A stretch of 64,000 nt of DNA, taken from positions 1 through 64,000 of the forward strand of contig NZ_JAIXTC010000030.1 in assembly GCF_027484365.1 (NCBI RefSeq). Direction: 5' to 3'. The notes under the pieces are model-generated. The model made no database searches, had not been told where the DNA came from, and saw nothing but the letters and a program-made list of their open reading frames with translations. This DNA is from Brevundimonas sp. Lineage in GTDB: Bacteria; Pseudomonadota; Alphaproteobacteria; Caulobacterales; Caulobacteraceae. Both the position numbers and the translations under genes were made by a program. This document shows, piece after piece, positions 55,433 through 64,000 of the stretch. The first letter of the stretch is position 1. Each line of letters begins with the position of its first letter.

Positions 55433-57361
55433 ATGAGCGGCCACGCCTCGACCGCACGGGTCTATGACCTCGACGGTCAAGTCCAGATCGTTTCGGCCTA
55501 TGCCGGCGCCACCCCCTGGCTGCCGGAACAATCCCCGCTGGCCATGCCGCGCCAGACCTTCAACGACGCCTCCCGCCAGGTCACGGACCGGCTGGCGTCG
55601 CGTCCCGATGGCCTGCTGACCCGTCGTTTCATCGTGTTCGGCGCGACCCTGGCGGTCGCTCTGCTGGCCATGATCGCGCCGGTGATCCTGTGCGCCCGCG
55701 AAGGCTTCCAGCCGCTCGAGATCGTCGCCCTGACCCTGTTCGCGGTCCTGATCTCGGCGATCGCCTGCTGGTTCTGCTCGACCTTCGCCGGCCTGATCGT
55801 GCTGCTGACAGGCCGCGAGCAGGACGACATGGACTTCGCCCCCTATCCGCCGCTGCCGACCCGCCGCACCGCACTCCTGATGCCGCTCTACAACGAGGAC
55901 GCCGGCGAGGCCCTGGGCCGTCTGGCTGCGATCGACGCCTCGCTCGCGCGTCTCGGCGCCTCGGACGCCTTCGACCTGTTCGTGCTCAGCGACTCGACGA
56001 AGGACGAGGCCGCCGCCGCCGAAGTGTCGGCCTGCGCGGCGCTCCGGGCCCACGCGGGCAGCAAGCTCTACTACCGCCGCCGTAGCGAGAACATCGAGCG
56101 CAAGGCCGGAAACATCGCCGACTGGACCCGCACGTTCGGTGGCACCTACGAATTCATGATCGTGCTGGACGCTGACTCGACCATGGCCGGCGAGACGGTT
56201 CTGCGCCTCGTCGACGCCATGGAGCGCAATCCGGGCGTCGGCCTGATCCAGACCGCCCCGACCATCATCAAGTCCCAGACCCTGTTCGCCCGCCTGTCGC
56301 AGTTCGGCGTGCGCCTGTACGGCCGCGTCGCCGCCGCCGGCCTGGCCTGGTGGGCCGGTTCGGAAGCCAGCTACTGGGGCCACAACGCCATCCTGCGCAC
56401 CCGCGCCTTCGCCGACTGCGCGGGCCTGCCGGAACTCGAGGGCCGCAAGCCGTTCGGCGGCCATATCATGAGCCACGACGTCGTCGAGGCCGCCCTGATG
56501 CGTCGCGCCGGCTGGGCGGTCCACGTCACCGCCGCCCTGGACGGCAGCTGTGAAGAGACGCCGCCGACCCTGACCGACTTCATCCGCCGCGATCACCGCT
56601 GGTGCCAGGGCAACCTGCAGCATCTCGCCCTGATCGGCGCCAAGGGCCTGAACCCGATCAGCCGCCTGCAGCTGGCGATGGGCTGCATGGCCTATCTGTC
56701 GTCGCCGCTGTGGCTGGCCTCCCTGATGGTCGGCATGGCCATGCAACTGCAGAGCCCGGTCGACTGGACCTCCTTCTTCTACATCCTGAACCCCAAGCTT
56801 TCGCCCTTCATGCTGGCTTCCCTGCTGGGCGGCGTGATGCTGATGGGTCCCAAGCTGATGGGCTTCGTCCTGGTCCTGACCCGTCCGGGTGAGCGCCGGG
56901 CCTTCGGCGGCGCGCGTCAGATCATCAAGGGCATGACCCTCGAGATCGCCCTGTCCGCCGCCCTGGCCCCCATCCTGATGGTCGCCAACACCCGGGCCGT
57001 CATCCAGATCTTCAGCGGCCATGACGCCGGCTGGGCCACCCAGCAGCGCAGCGCGGACGGCCTGAGCTGGAAGGACGCCTTCGCCGCCATGCGCTGGCAG
57101 ATGGCTACGGGCGTGATGTTCGCCCTCGGCCTGTTCATCCGGCCCGACCTGGCGACCTGGTTCGCTCCGATCGTCCTGCCCCTGCTGTTCGCCGCCCCGA
57201 TCGCTGTCTTCACCTCGCGTCGTCGCACCGGTGAAGCCTTCGCCCGCAAAGGCTGGCTGGTCACGCCGGACGAGGATGGCGTCGCCGTGTCGCCGGCGGT
57301 GCTCTTCCCGGCCGGTCGCCCCGTGGTCGAAGGCGCCGCTCCGGTCTGGGCGCGCCGCTAG
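55433..57361 (+). CDS. opgH: Glucans biosynthesis glucosyltransferase H
   Basis: A 642-residue inner-membrane glycosyltransferase (family 2) that makes and exports the beta-glucan backbone of osmoregulated periplasmic glucans. Transmembrane helices flank a cytoplasmic catalytic domain. The UDP-glucose-binding VLDADST motif is near residue 245, and the catalytic region DHRWCQGNLQHLALI near residue 385. It has an N-terminal region (YAGATPWLPEQSPLAMPRQT) typical of OpgH. Ribosome binding site AAGGGGA precedes the ATG. opgG is not found in the window. Confidence 0.95.
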   Translation: MSGHASTARVYDLDGQVQIVSAYAGATPWLPEQSPLAMPRQTFNDASRQVTDRLASRPDGLLTRRFIVFGATLAVALLAMIAPVILCAREGFQPLEIVALTLFAVLISAIACWFCSTFAGLIVLLTGREQDDMDFAPYPPLPTRRTALLMPLYNEDAGEALGRLAAIDASLARLGASDAFDLFVLSDSTKDEAAAAEVSACAALRAHAGSKLYYRRRSENIERKAGNIADWTRTFGGTYEFMIVLDADSTMAGETVLRLVDAMERNPGVGLIQTAPTIIKSQTLFARLSQFGVRLYGRVAAAGLAWWAGSEASYWGHNAILRTRAFADCAGLPELEGRKPFGGHIMSHDVVEAALMRRAGWAVHVTAALDGSCEETPPTLTDFIRRDHRWCQGNLQHLALIGAKGLNPISRLQLAMGCMAYLSSPLWLASLMVGMAMQLQSPVDWTSFFYILNPKLSPFMLASLLGGVMLMGPKLMGFVLVLTRPGERRAFGGARQIIKGMTLEIALSAALAPILMVANTRAVIQIFSGHDAGWATQQRSADGLSWKDAFAAMRWQMATGVMFALGLFIRPDLATWFAPIVLPLLFAAPIAVFTSRRRTGEAFARKGWLVTPDEDGVAVSPAVLFPAGRPVVEGAAPVWARR

Positions 57362-57473
57362 GACGGTCGCGCCTGGAGACAGCCACGGCGCCCGTCAGTC
57401 AGGTGTCGTCTGGTTGACTTATCGATCCCCGACGGTGTGATGGCTGTGCGCGCTTCCGCGCCGAGACACGCCC

Positions 57474-57902
57474 ATGATCGCCGCACGGATCGTTTCCATC
57501 GCCTCGCTGATTGTTCTTTGCGCCTGCGCGGCCCCGGCTGACCAAACGCCCTCGCCTGCGAGCGGCGAGGCGGCGGGCGGGGAGGTGCAGGGCCTACGCG
57601 ACGGGCGCACGACCCTGGCGGTCGGACAGACCTTGCTGATCAGCCTGCCGAGCAACGCCACCACCGGCTACGCCTGGACCCTGTCGGGATCGAACAGCGA
57701 GGTCCTGAAACCCGGCACGCCGTTCGGCCAGGAGGTCATCGACGCGCATGCACCGGGCATGGTCGGAGTCGGCGGAAACACCTTATGGCGCTTCCTCGCC
57801 GGGCAGCCGGGCACGGTCCGTCTTTCCTTGGCCTACCGCCGGGCCTGGGAGACGAATACCCGCCCCGCCGAGACCGCGACCTATACGATCGTCGTGCGCT
57901 GA
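57474..57902 (+). CDS. Chagasin-type (I42) cysteine-peptidase inhibitor lipoprotein
   Basis: A 142-residue protein: signal peptide with lipobox VLCAC, a short linker, and an I42/chagasin inhibitor domain with its three conserved loops: LPSNATTGYAWTL (NxTTGY loop), GVGGNTLWRF (GxGG loop) and YRRAWE (RPWE-like loop). Chagasin-family proteins inhibit papain-like cysteine peptidases; in bacteria the targets are largely unknown, and it may protect the envelope from a self or host peptidase. Lipidation predicts anchoring in the envelope. Confidence 0.85.
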   Translation: MIAARIVSIASLIVLCACAAPADQTPSPASGEAAGGEVQGLRDGRTTLAVGQTLLISLPSNATTGYAWTLSGSNSEVLKPGTPFGQEVIDAHAPGMVGVGGNTLWRFLAGQPGTVRLSLAYRRAWETNTRPAETATYTIVVR

Positions 57903-57932
57903 AGCCGGCCCCGGGGGGGGGCGGACCTTTTC

Positions 57933-58183
<251 letters not shown>

Positions 58184-58196
58184 CACCAGCGTCGAT

Positions 58197-59609
58197 CTAG
58201 CTGAAGACCCAGTCCAGGGATAGGCGGCAGCCGGTGTCTTCCAGCCCGGCAAGGGCGACGTCGGGGTGATCGTCGACAGACGGCCACGATTCAGCAGGTT
58301 CGCCTTCCGGAGCGTACAGGCGGTTGAGTTCGATGATGCGTCCGTCAGAAAAACGGATGGTCTCGATACCGGTCAGGAAGTCGACCCCGTCCAGACCTTT
58401 CAGAATGAAAGAGTTGCCGGACACCAGAAGCCGATAGTTGCCGGGGGTGCCCTGAACCAGAAAGACATCATCGCCGTGGCCACCGTCGATGAAGTCATTA
58501 CCGGGGCCGCCACGAATCTGGTCATTGCCGTCACCGCCCAGGATCGTGTCATTCCCGCTGCCGCCGGACAGAATGTCGGCACCCGCGCCACCGGTGATCC
58601 AGTCGTCACTTGTCAGTCCATCGAGGGTGTCCCCGCCCGTGGTTCCGGTTAGCGCACCGATGCCTGGCGTGCCGGGGTCCGCGCGTGCGAAGGCCTGCGA
58701 CAGGAGGGGTTCGGACGCGAGCAGGCCAGCGGGATCGCCCAACATGGCACGGGCGGCAGCATCACCCTGCAATTCACCATCCAGAAATCGGTCGATCAGA
58801 CGGGTGATCGAGGCCGTGATGCCGGGAATGGAGGTGTTGCCACCGATGTCACCGTGTGAGGCGTCCCGATAGACCACGGCATAGTTGCCGCGGCCATCGC
58901 CATTGCGGAACGGATCCAGCCGCCCATGCCAGTCGACGAAGCCACCGGGCTCTTCATCCTCGGTCCCGGTGATCGTCAACAGGGGAATGGCGATTCTGTC
59001 CCAGGATGTGGGCGTCAGATCCGCCCAACTGCTGTCCTCGCCCTGGGGGGATAACAGGATGGCGGCCCTGAAGCGCGGATCGGCCACGCTGGTCAGGCCA
59101 TAGGGATTGCCGGGCGGGGCGTCATAGCCGGGTCGGTCGGGCCGCAGACCGGCGATCAATCCGGCGGTAAAGGCCCCATGGCTGTGGCCCGCGACAGCAG
59201 GCGCGGTCAGGTCCGCCGTATAGCCAGGAAACCCGGCCGTCAGGGTCGCGGCCTGATCCAGGGCGAACTGGATGTCGGCAGCGCGGTGCAGGCCCGAGGC
59301 GTCGTTGTTGGGCGAAAACTGGGAGGTCAGCCAGGCGGGATAGTTGGCCCCGCTGTCCAGATGGTTGGGGACAATGACGATATAGCCCAGATCCGCCAGG
59401 GCCTGGGCGGTCAGCCCTGTGCCGCCGTTCGGCGAACTGCTGCCCCCATGTCCGTGGCTGTAGACAATGACCGGCCAGGTCCCGGGCCGGTCGGGCGCAA
59501 AGACCGTCAGCACCAGATCGCGCGGCGCGGTGACCGTGGCACCCCCGGCGTTCACATAGGTGACGAAATGGTCGTTGTCGCGGAGCGTGATGGTTCTGGA
59601 GACGGGCAC
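58197..59609 (-). CDS. Alpha/beta hydrolase with RTX (hemolysin-type) calcium-binding repeats
   Basis: A 470-residue secreted hydrolase. The N-terminal part (about 1-300) is an alpha/beta hydrolase of the PET hydrolase/dienelactone type with the nucleophile elbow AGHSHGA (Ser143), oxyanion region VYSHGHGGSSS and His in RDASHGDIGGN. The C-terminal part has tandem RTX repeats (residues about 330-400; GGSGNDTIL, GGDGNDQIR, GGPGNDFID, GGHGDDVFL), then a C-terminal region typical of type I secretion signals. It has no Sec signal. The gene lies between two copies of the ettA 3' end, its stop 14 bases beyond the first. Confidence 0.88.
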   Translation of the reverse strand: MPVSRTITLRDNDHFVTYVNAGGATVTAPRDLVLTVFAPDRPGTWPVIVYSHGHGGSSSPNGGTGLTAQALADLGYIVIVPNHLDSGANYPAWLTSQFSPNNDASGLHRAADIQFALDQAATLTAGFPGYTADLTAPAVAGHSHGAFTAGLIAGLRPDRPGYDAPPGNPYGLTSVADPRFRAAILLSPQGEDSSWADLTPTSWDRIAIPLLTITGTEDEEPGGFVDWHGRLDPFRNGDGRGNYAVVYRDASHGDIGGNTSIPGITASITRLIDRFLDGELQGDAAARAMLGDPAGLLASEPLLSQAFARADPGTPGIGALTGTTGGDTLDGLTSDDWITGGAGADILSGGSGNDTILGGDGNDQIRGGPGNDFIDGGHGDDVFLVQGTPGNYRLLVSGNSFILKGLDGVDFLTGIETIRFSDGRIIELNRLYAPEGEPAESWPSVDDHPDVALAGLEDTGCRLSLDWVFS

Positions 59610-59904
59610 GGCTTTGCTCCTCTGGACTCAGCGTTCAACGCCGCCGACCGGTCAGTCCGTCGCAACAGTATGTGCCATGTGCCTATCCTTTGGCGAGGTC
59701 ATCGCGCCCCGAGTCTCCCGAACCCGATCCGGCTCCAGAACGCGATGAAAGCCGAGGATGGACTTCTCGCGCTGGCCTGCGCCAGCCAACCCAGCACATC
59801 GGCCACGTTCATTCGGACACCGCGCAAGCAAGGTTTTCCGATGCGCTGCCGGGTTCGATAGTGATGCAGGACAGGAGTTCATCGCTCATGTCCCGCCACC
59901 AATA

Positions 59905-61572
<1,668 letters not shown>

Positions 61573-61694
61573 GAGGTGCGGTGCGCCCTGTCGTTCAATC
61601 GAATGGGGAGGTAGGCGCGGGATGTAGCGACCGCCGCGCCGAAGGGCAAACGACTAGCGGTCGGGCGGGGCGGATTGATGGCGGACCGGCGGTC

Positions 61695-62336
61695 CTACCA
61701 GCGGAACACGAACCGTCCAGCGACTGCACCAAGGCCGGTCGCCAGCCCCATGCCGAGCGAATACCAGACGGCGACGAACGGCGCGGTGTGTTCAGGGCAG
61801 TGCAGTCCGTACAGGGTCGTGGCCAGCCCGGCGGTGAGAAGCCCTGCGGCGGCACCCGCCATCCCGGGCCGCGTCGGCGCGAAGGCGCGGCCAGCCCAGA
61901 AGACGAACGGCGCGGCAAGGGCGCTGAGCAGCAGGATGTTGGGGGCGCAGGCCCTGGCGCTGTCGCCCATCAGGGCGGGCATCCGCTCCGGCATGGGCAT
62001 GGTGACCAGCTCGTAGACCGCCAGAGCCCCGGCAGCCATCAGCAGGGCGGCAAGAACCAGCAGGGGGGCCTTGGCACTGGCGCCCGGGCGGCCCAGGCGC
62101 GCCAGCAGCCAGAAGGCGGTGACGGCAAGAGACCCTGTATAGGCCGCCTTGGCCCAGAAGGTCGGGCCGATCATGGCCGTGGCCAGGTCGCTGCGGAAAC
62201 CCAGCCACAGACCGACGCCGGCCAGCACGGCCAGGGCGGCGGGCACCATCCACAGCAGGATGTGGCGCTCGATCTGGCGGCTGCCGGAGGGTGGCAGGTC
62301 GACGGCCAGGGCGTCGATCAGGTCTTCAGTCTTCAT
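61695..62336 (-). CDS. nrsF: DUF1109 anti-sigma factor NrsF
   Basis: A 213-residue integral membrane protein with six hydrophobic helices, DUF1109 family. In Caulobacter NrsF is the membrane anti-sigma factor for SigF and responds to heavy metals through two conserved Cys. Two Cys residues here, Cys130 (SARACAPN) and Cys180 (LHCPEH), sit in corresponding positions. It starts within the end of sigF (11-base overlap), so the pair is translated together. ATG 62336 begins MKTEDLIDAL. Confidence 0.88.
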   Translation of the reverse strand: MKTEDLIDALAVDLPPSGSRQIERHILLWMVPAALAVLAGVGLWLGFRSDLATAMIGPTFWAKAAYTGSLAVTAFWLLARLGRPGASAKAPLLVLAALLMAAGALAVYELVTMPMPERMPALMGDSARACAPNILLLSALAAPFVFWAGRAFAPTRPGMAGAAAGLLTAGLATTLYGLHCPEHTAPFVAVWYSLGMGLATGLGAVAGRFVFRW

Positions 62337-62904
62337 CGGTGGGGGTCCCGGCTGTCTCAGCCATGCCGGCATTGGGGGCGTAGCGGGCGTTCAGCGATTT
62401 CAGGGAGCGGTGGATGGAGACCTTGGCGGCGGTCAGCGTATAGCCGTGATTGGCGGCTGCCTCGGCGACGGTCAGGCCCTTCAGGCGGACGTCCTCGATC
62501 AGGCGGCGCTGGCGGGCGGGCAACAGGGCGAGACAGCGGGAGAGGTCGGCGCTCGTGGCCCCGTCTTCCACCGTGTGGTCGGCGAACAACTCGGCGGCCT
62601 CCTCCAGGGGGTGGGTCGGACGGCGGCCGCGACGGCGCAGATGGTCGATCAGCTTGTGGCGCGCGATCGCGTACGCCCAGCCCGTGAAAGGCTGATGTCG
62701 GTCCCAGGTGGTCCGCTTGGCATGGATGGCGATCAGGGTTTCCTGCACCAGGTCCTCGGCATCCGCCCCCCCGTCGAACAGCCGACGGGCGAAGAACGGT
62801 CGCAGATGCGCGCCCAGATCGGTCAGCAGCACGCGCCAAGCCCCTGCGTCGCCCTCGAGGCCACGAAGCATGAGAGACTGAAGATGCGCTTCGCGGTCGG
62901 TCAC
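62326..62904 (-). CDS. sigF: ECF sigma factor SigF
   Basis: A 192-residue extracytoplasmic-function sigma factor. Region 2 spans about residues 20-90 (FDGGADAEDLVQETLIAIHA, GWAYAIARHKLIDHLRRRGR) and region 4 about 125-180 (LLPARQRRLIEDVRLKGL, TAAKVSIHRSLKSLNARYAP). It controls a small regulon in response to metal or oxidative stress in Caulobacter, with NrsF as its partner. GTG 62904 is chosen (GGGAG upstream); the frame continues to 62979, but that start would lie upstream of the promoter. Promoter described separately. Confidence 0.9.
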   Translation of the reverse strand: MTDREAHLQSLMLRGLEGDAGAWRVLLTDLGAHLRPFFARRLFDGGADAEDLVQETLIAIHAKRTTWDRHQPFTGWAYAIARHKLIDHLRRRGRRPTHPLEEAAELFADHTVEDGATSADLSRCLALLPARQRRLIEDVRLKGLTVAEAAANHGYTLTAAKVSIHRSLKSLNARYAPNAGMAETAGTPTDED

Positions 62905-62917
62905 GGTCTCCCGGGGG

Positions 62918-62943
62918 TTCGTGCGGGACGCGGGGAAGGTTAC
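62918..62943 (-). promoter_or_regulatory. SigF-type promoter of sigF-nrsF
   Basis: On the minus strand, GTAACC (62943-62938), 16 bases, then CGAA (62921-62918). This equals the promoter form reported for Caulobacter SigF (GTAACC-N16-CGAA). The -10 element is 13 bases upstream of the GTG start. It implies autoregulation. Confidence 0.85.
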
Positions 62944-62950
62944 ATCGACC

Positions 62951-63754
62951 TCAGAGCATGTAACCGCCGTCCACGACAAGCGCAGAGCCGGTCATCGAAC
63001 GGGCGGCCGGCGAGAGCAGGAAGGCGATCTGACCTGCGATCTCGTCGGGCTTCGCATAGTGGCCGAGCGGTGTCGCGAAACCGGCCATCCGGTCGAAGGC
63101 GGCCTGCTCCGAGCCGGCTTCAGTGACCAACTCGTTGAATGCCGGAACGCCCTGCCAGATCGGCGTTTCGACGCCGCCGGGCAGGATGGCATTGATCCGG
63201 ATTCCGCGGGCTGCACCCTCTTTGGCCGCGACGCGGGCCAGTTGCAGACCAGCGGCCTTGGACGCGCCATAGGCGGCCGTGCCGGGCTCCGCCTTCACGG
63301 CAGAGGCCGACGAGACCACCACGGCCGCTCCGCCATCCCGAAGCAGGCGCATGGCGGTTCTCAGGGTCAGAAACGTGCCGTCGAGGTTGACGGACACGAC
63401 CGATCGCCAGGCCTCAAGCGAAAGGCCGGCGATCGATCCCGCGTCAGAAACGCCGGCGTTGATCACCACGGTGTCCAGCCCGCCCCAGTGATGAGTGACG
63501 CCGTGCTCGATGCCATCCCAGCCCTCTTCGCTGAGAATGTCCTGGTGGCAGAGGTAGAGGGCGACGCCATAGGCCTGCTCAAGTTCGTCGCCAAGCGCGC
63601 GAAGCGCGCCGCCGTTGCGATCGACGAGCACCAATGCCTTGGCGCCGTCCGTGGCGAGGCGTCTGGCCGTTGCGGCCCCGATGCCGGAGGCGGCTCCGGT
63701 GACGAGGCAGACACCGGGATAGGTCGCGCGCGGGGCGGGATCGGCGTCAGGCAT
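62951..63754 (-). CDS. Short-chain dehydrogenase/reductase
   Basis: A 267-residue NAD(P)-dependent SDR. The cofactor motif is VTGAASGIGAATARRLA (about residues 18-34), the NAG motif VVINAGVSDA, and the catalytic Ser-Tyr-Lys set is VVVSSASAVK, AAYGASKAA. C-terminal LPGGVETPIW and the tail TGSALVVDGGYML are usual. Substrate not deducible. Its start overlaps the stop of the 2OG oxygenase gene by 8 bases, so the two form a unit. Confidence 0.93.
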   Translation of the reverse strand: MPDADPAPRATYPGVCLVTGAASGIGAATARRLATDGAKALVLVDRNGGALRALGDELEQAYGVALYLCHQDILSEEGWDGIEHGVTHHWGGLDTVVINAGVSDAGSIAGLSLEAWRSVVSVNLDGTFLTLRTAMRLLRDGGAAVVVSSASAVKAEPGTAAYGASKAAGLQLARVAAKEGAARGIRINAILPGGVETPIWQGVPAFNELVTEAGSEQAAFDRMAGFATPLGHYAKPDEIAGQIAFLLSPAARSMTGSALVVDGGYML

Positions 63755-64000
63755 AGTTGAAGCTGATCGAGATGCGGTCGGATTTCGCGGCGTTCATCGG
63801 CACCTCGTGCCGCAGCCAGCTTTCCCACATCAGCACCGTCCCGGCCTGTGGCGCCAGATAGACGAACGGCTGTTCGGATTCCGGGGCGTCGGGATCGACC
63901 GAGGGCCTGGCCATCATCATCGGCAGGCGAGGGTCCTCGAGCTTCAGGGCGGAGGCGCCGTCCGGAACCTCGACATAGACGGTGCCCGACAGGAAGGCGT
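63747..64000 (-). CDS. 2OG-Fe(II) oxygenase family protein (partial)
   Basis: The window ends inside this gene; the last 84 codons are present. The tail contains APQAGTVLMWESWLRHEVPM and ends DRISISFNYA, matching the C-terminal end of the TIGR02466 group of putative 2-oxoglutarate/Fe(II) oxygenases, where His (RHEV) and Arg (RISISFNY) bind iron and 2-oxoglutarate. The N-terminus and other iron ligands lie beyond the window. It overlaps the SDR gene. Confidence 0.85.
   Translation of the reverse strand, partial: AFLSGTVYVEVPDGASALKLEDPRLPMMMARPSVDPDAPESEQPFVYLAPQAGTVLMWESWLRHEVPMNAAKSDRISISFNYA

Noticed and set aside
59610..59904. A possible gene between the RTX hydrolase and ettA
   Set aside because: Frames here are short, have no ribosome binding site and encode low-complexity sequence. 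The stretch is probably the promoter region of the hydrolase.

Overview
The window looks like a chromosomal segment of a high-GC alphaproteobacterium of the Caulobacteraceae, most likely Brevundimonas or a close relative. The grounds are a class I lysyl-tRNA synthetase, an ECF sigma factor with a DUF1109/NrsF anti-sigma factor and a promoter of the Caulobacter SigF type, methionine synthase split into two genes, an Oar-like TonB-dependent receptor beside a TPR sulfotransferase, proteins with IPTL-CTERM tails, and families of dispersed palindromic repeats. The species assignment is inference; no rRNA is present.

Positions 1-13,400 carry the translation block: the end of tuf, tRNA-Trp, secE-nusG, rplK-rplA and rplJ-rplL. 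It is broken up by unrelated genes (esterase, CNNM/CorC-type membrane protein, NAD(P)-binding oxidoreductase with divergent HxlR regulator, an IPTL-CTERM protein, two exported proteins). rpoBC does not follow rplL; a two-wHTH protein and an IPTL-CTERM/TIG surface protein do. Positions 13,500-35,200 hold an M61 peptidase, queA (with a repeat element inserted in frame), an amidoligase-family protein, class I LysRS, an S24-type regulator, two thioesterases, a LigD-type exonuclease, an AbgT transporter, a CBS-containing hybrid histidine kinase, queC-queE, aroC, pdxH, TetR and uridine kinase. Positions 35,300-45,700 hold an acyl-CoA ligase, an MBL-fold hydrolase, several small lipoproteins, and the sulfotransferase/TonB-receptor pair.

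Positions 45,800-51,550 form a tightly coupled methionine operon on the minus strand: an ArsR-methyltransferase regulator resembling SahR, metF, and metH in two parts, with a 26-bp perfect palindrome in front of it. Positions 53,400-57,400 include an OpgC-like acyltransferase and the OpgH glucosyltransferase. At 57,900-61,570 an RTX-repeat hydrolase lies between ettA and a 249-bp duplicate of the ettA 3' end, which suggests acquisition by insertion. The right end carries nrsF-sigF with a match to the SigF promoter consensus, an SDR dehydrogenase and a truncated 2OG-Fe(II) oxygenase.

I saw no CRISPR array, prophage, integrase or intact insertion sequence. Most genes are ordinary core functions; the more unusual signals are the insertions with flanking duplications, the repeat inside queA, a nonsense codon in a membrane-protein gene, and the regulatory palindromes.
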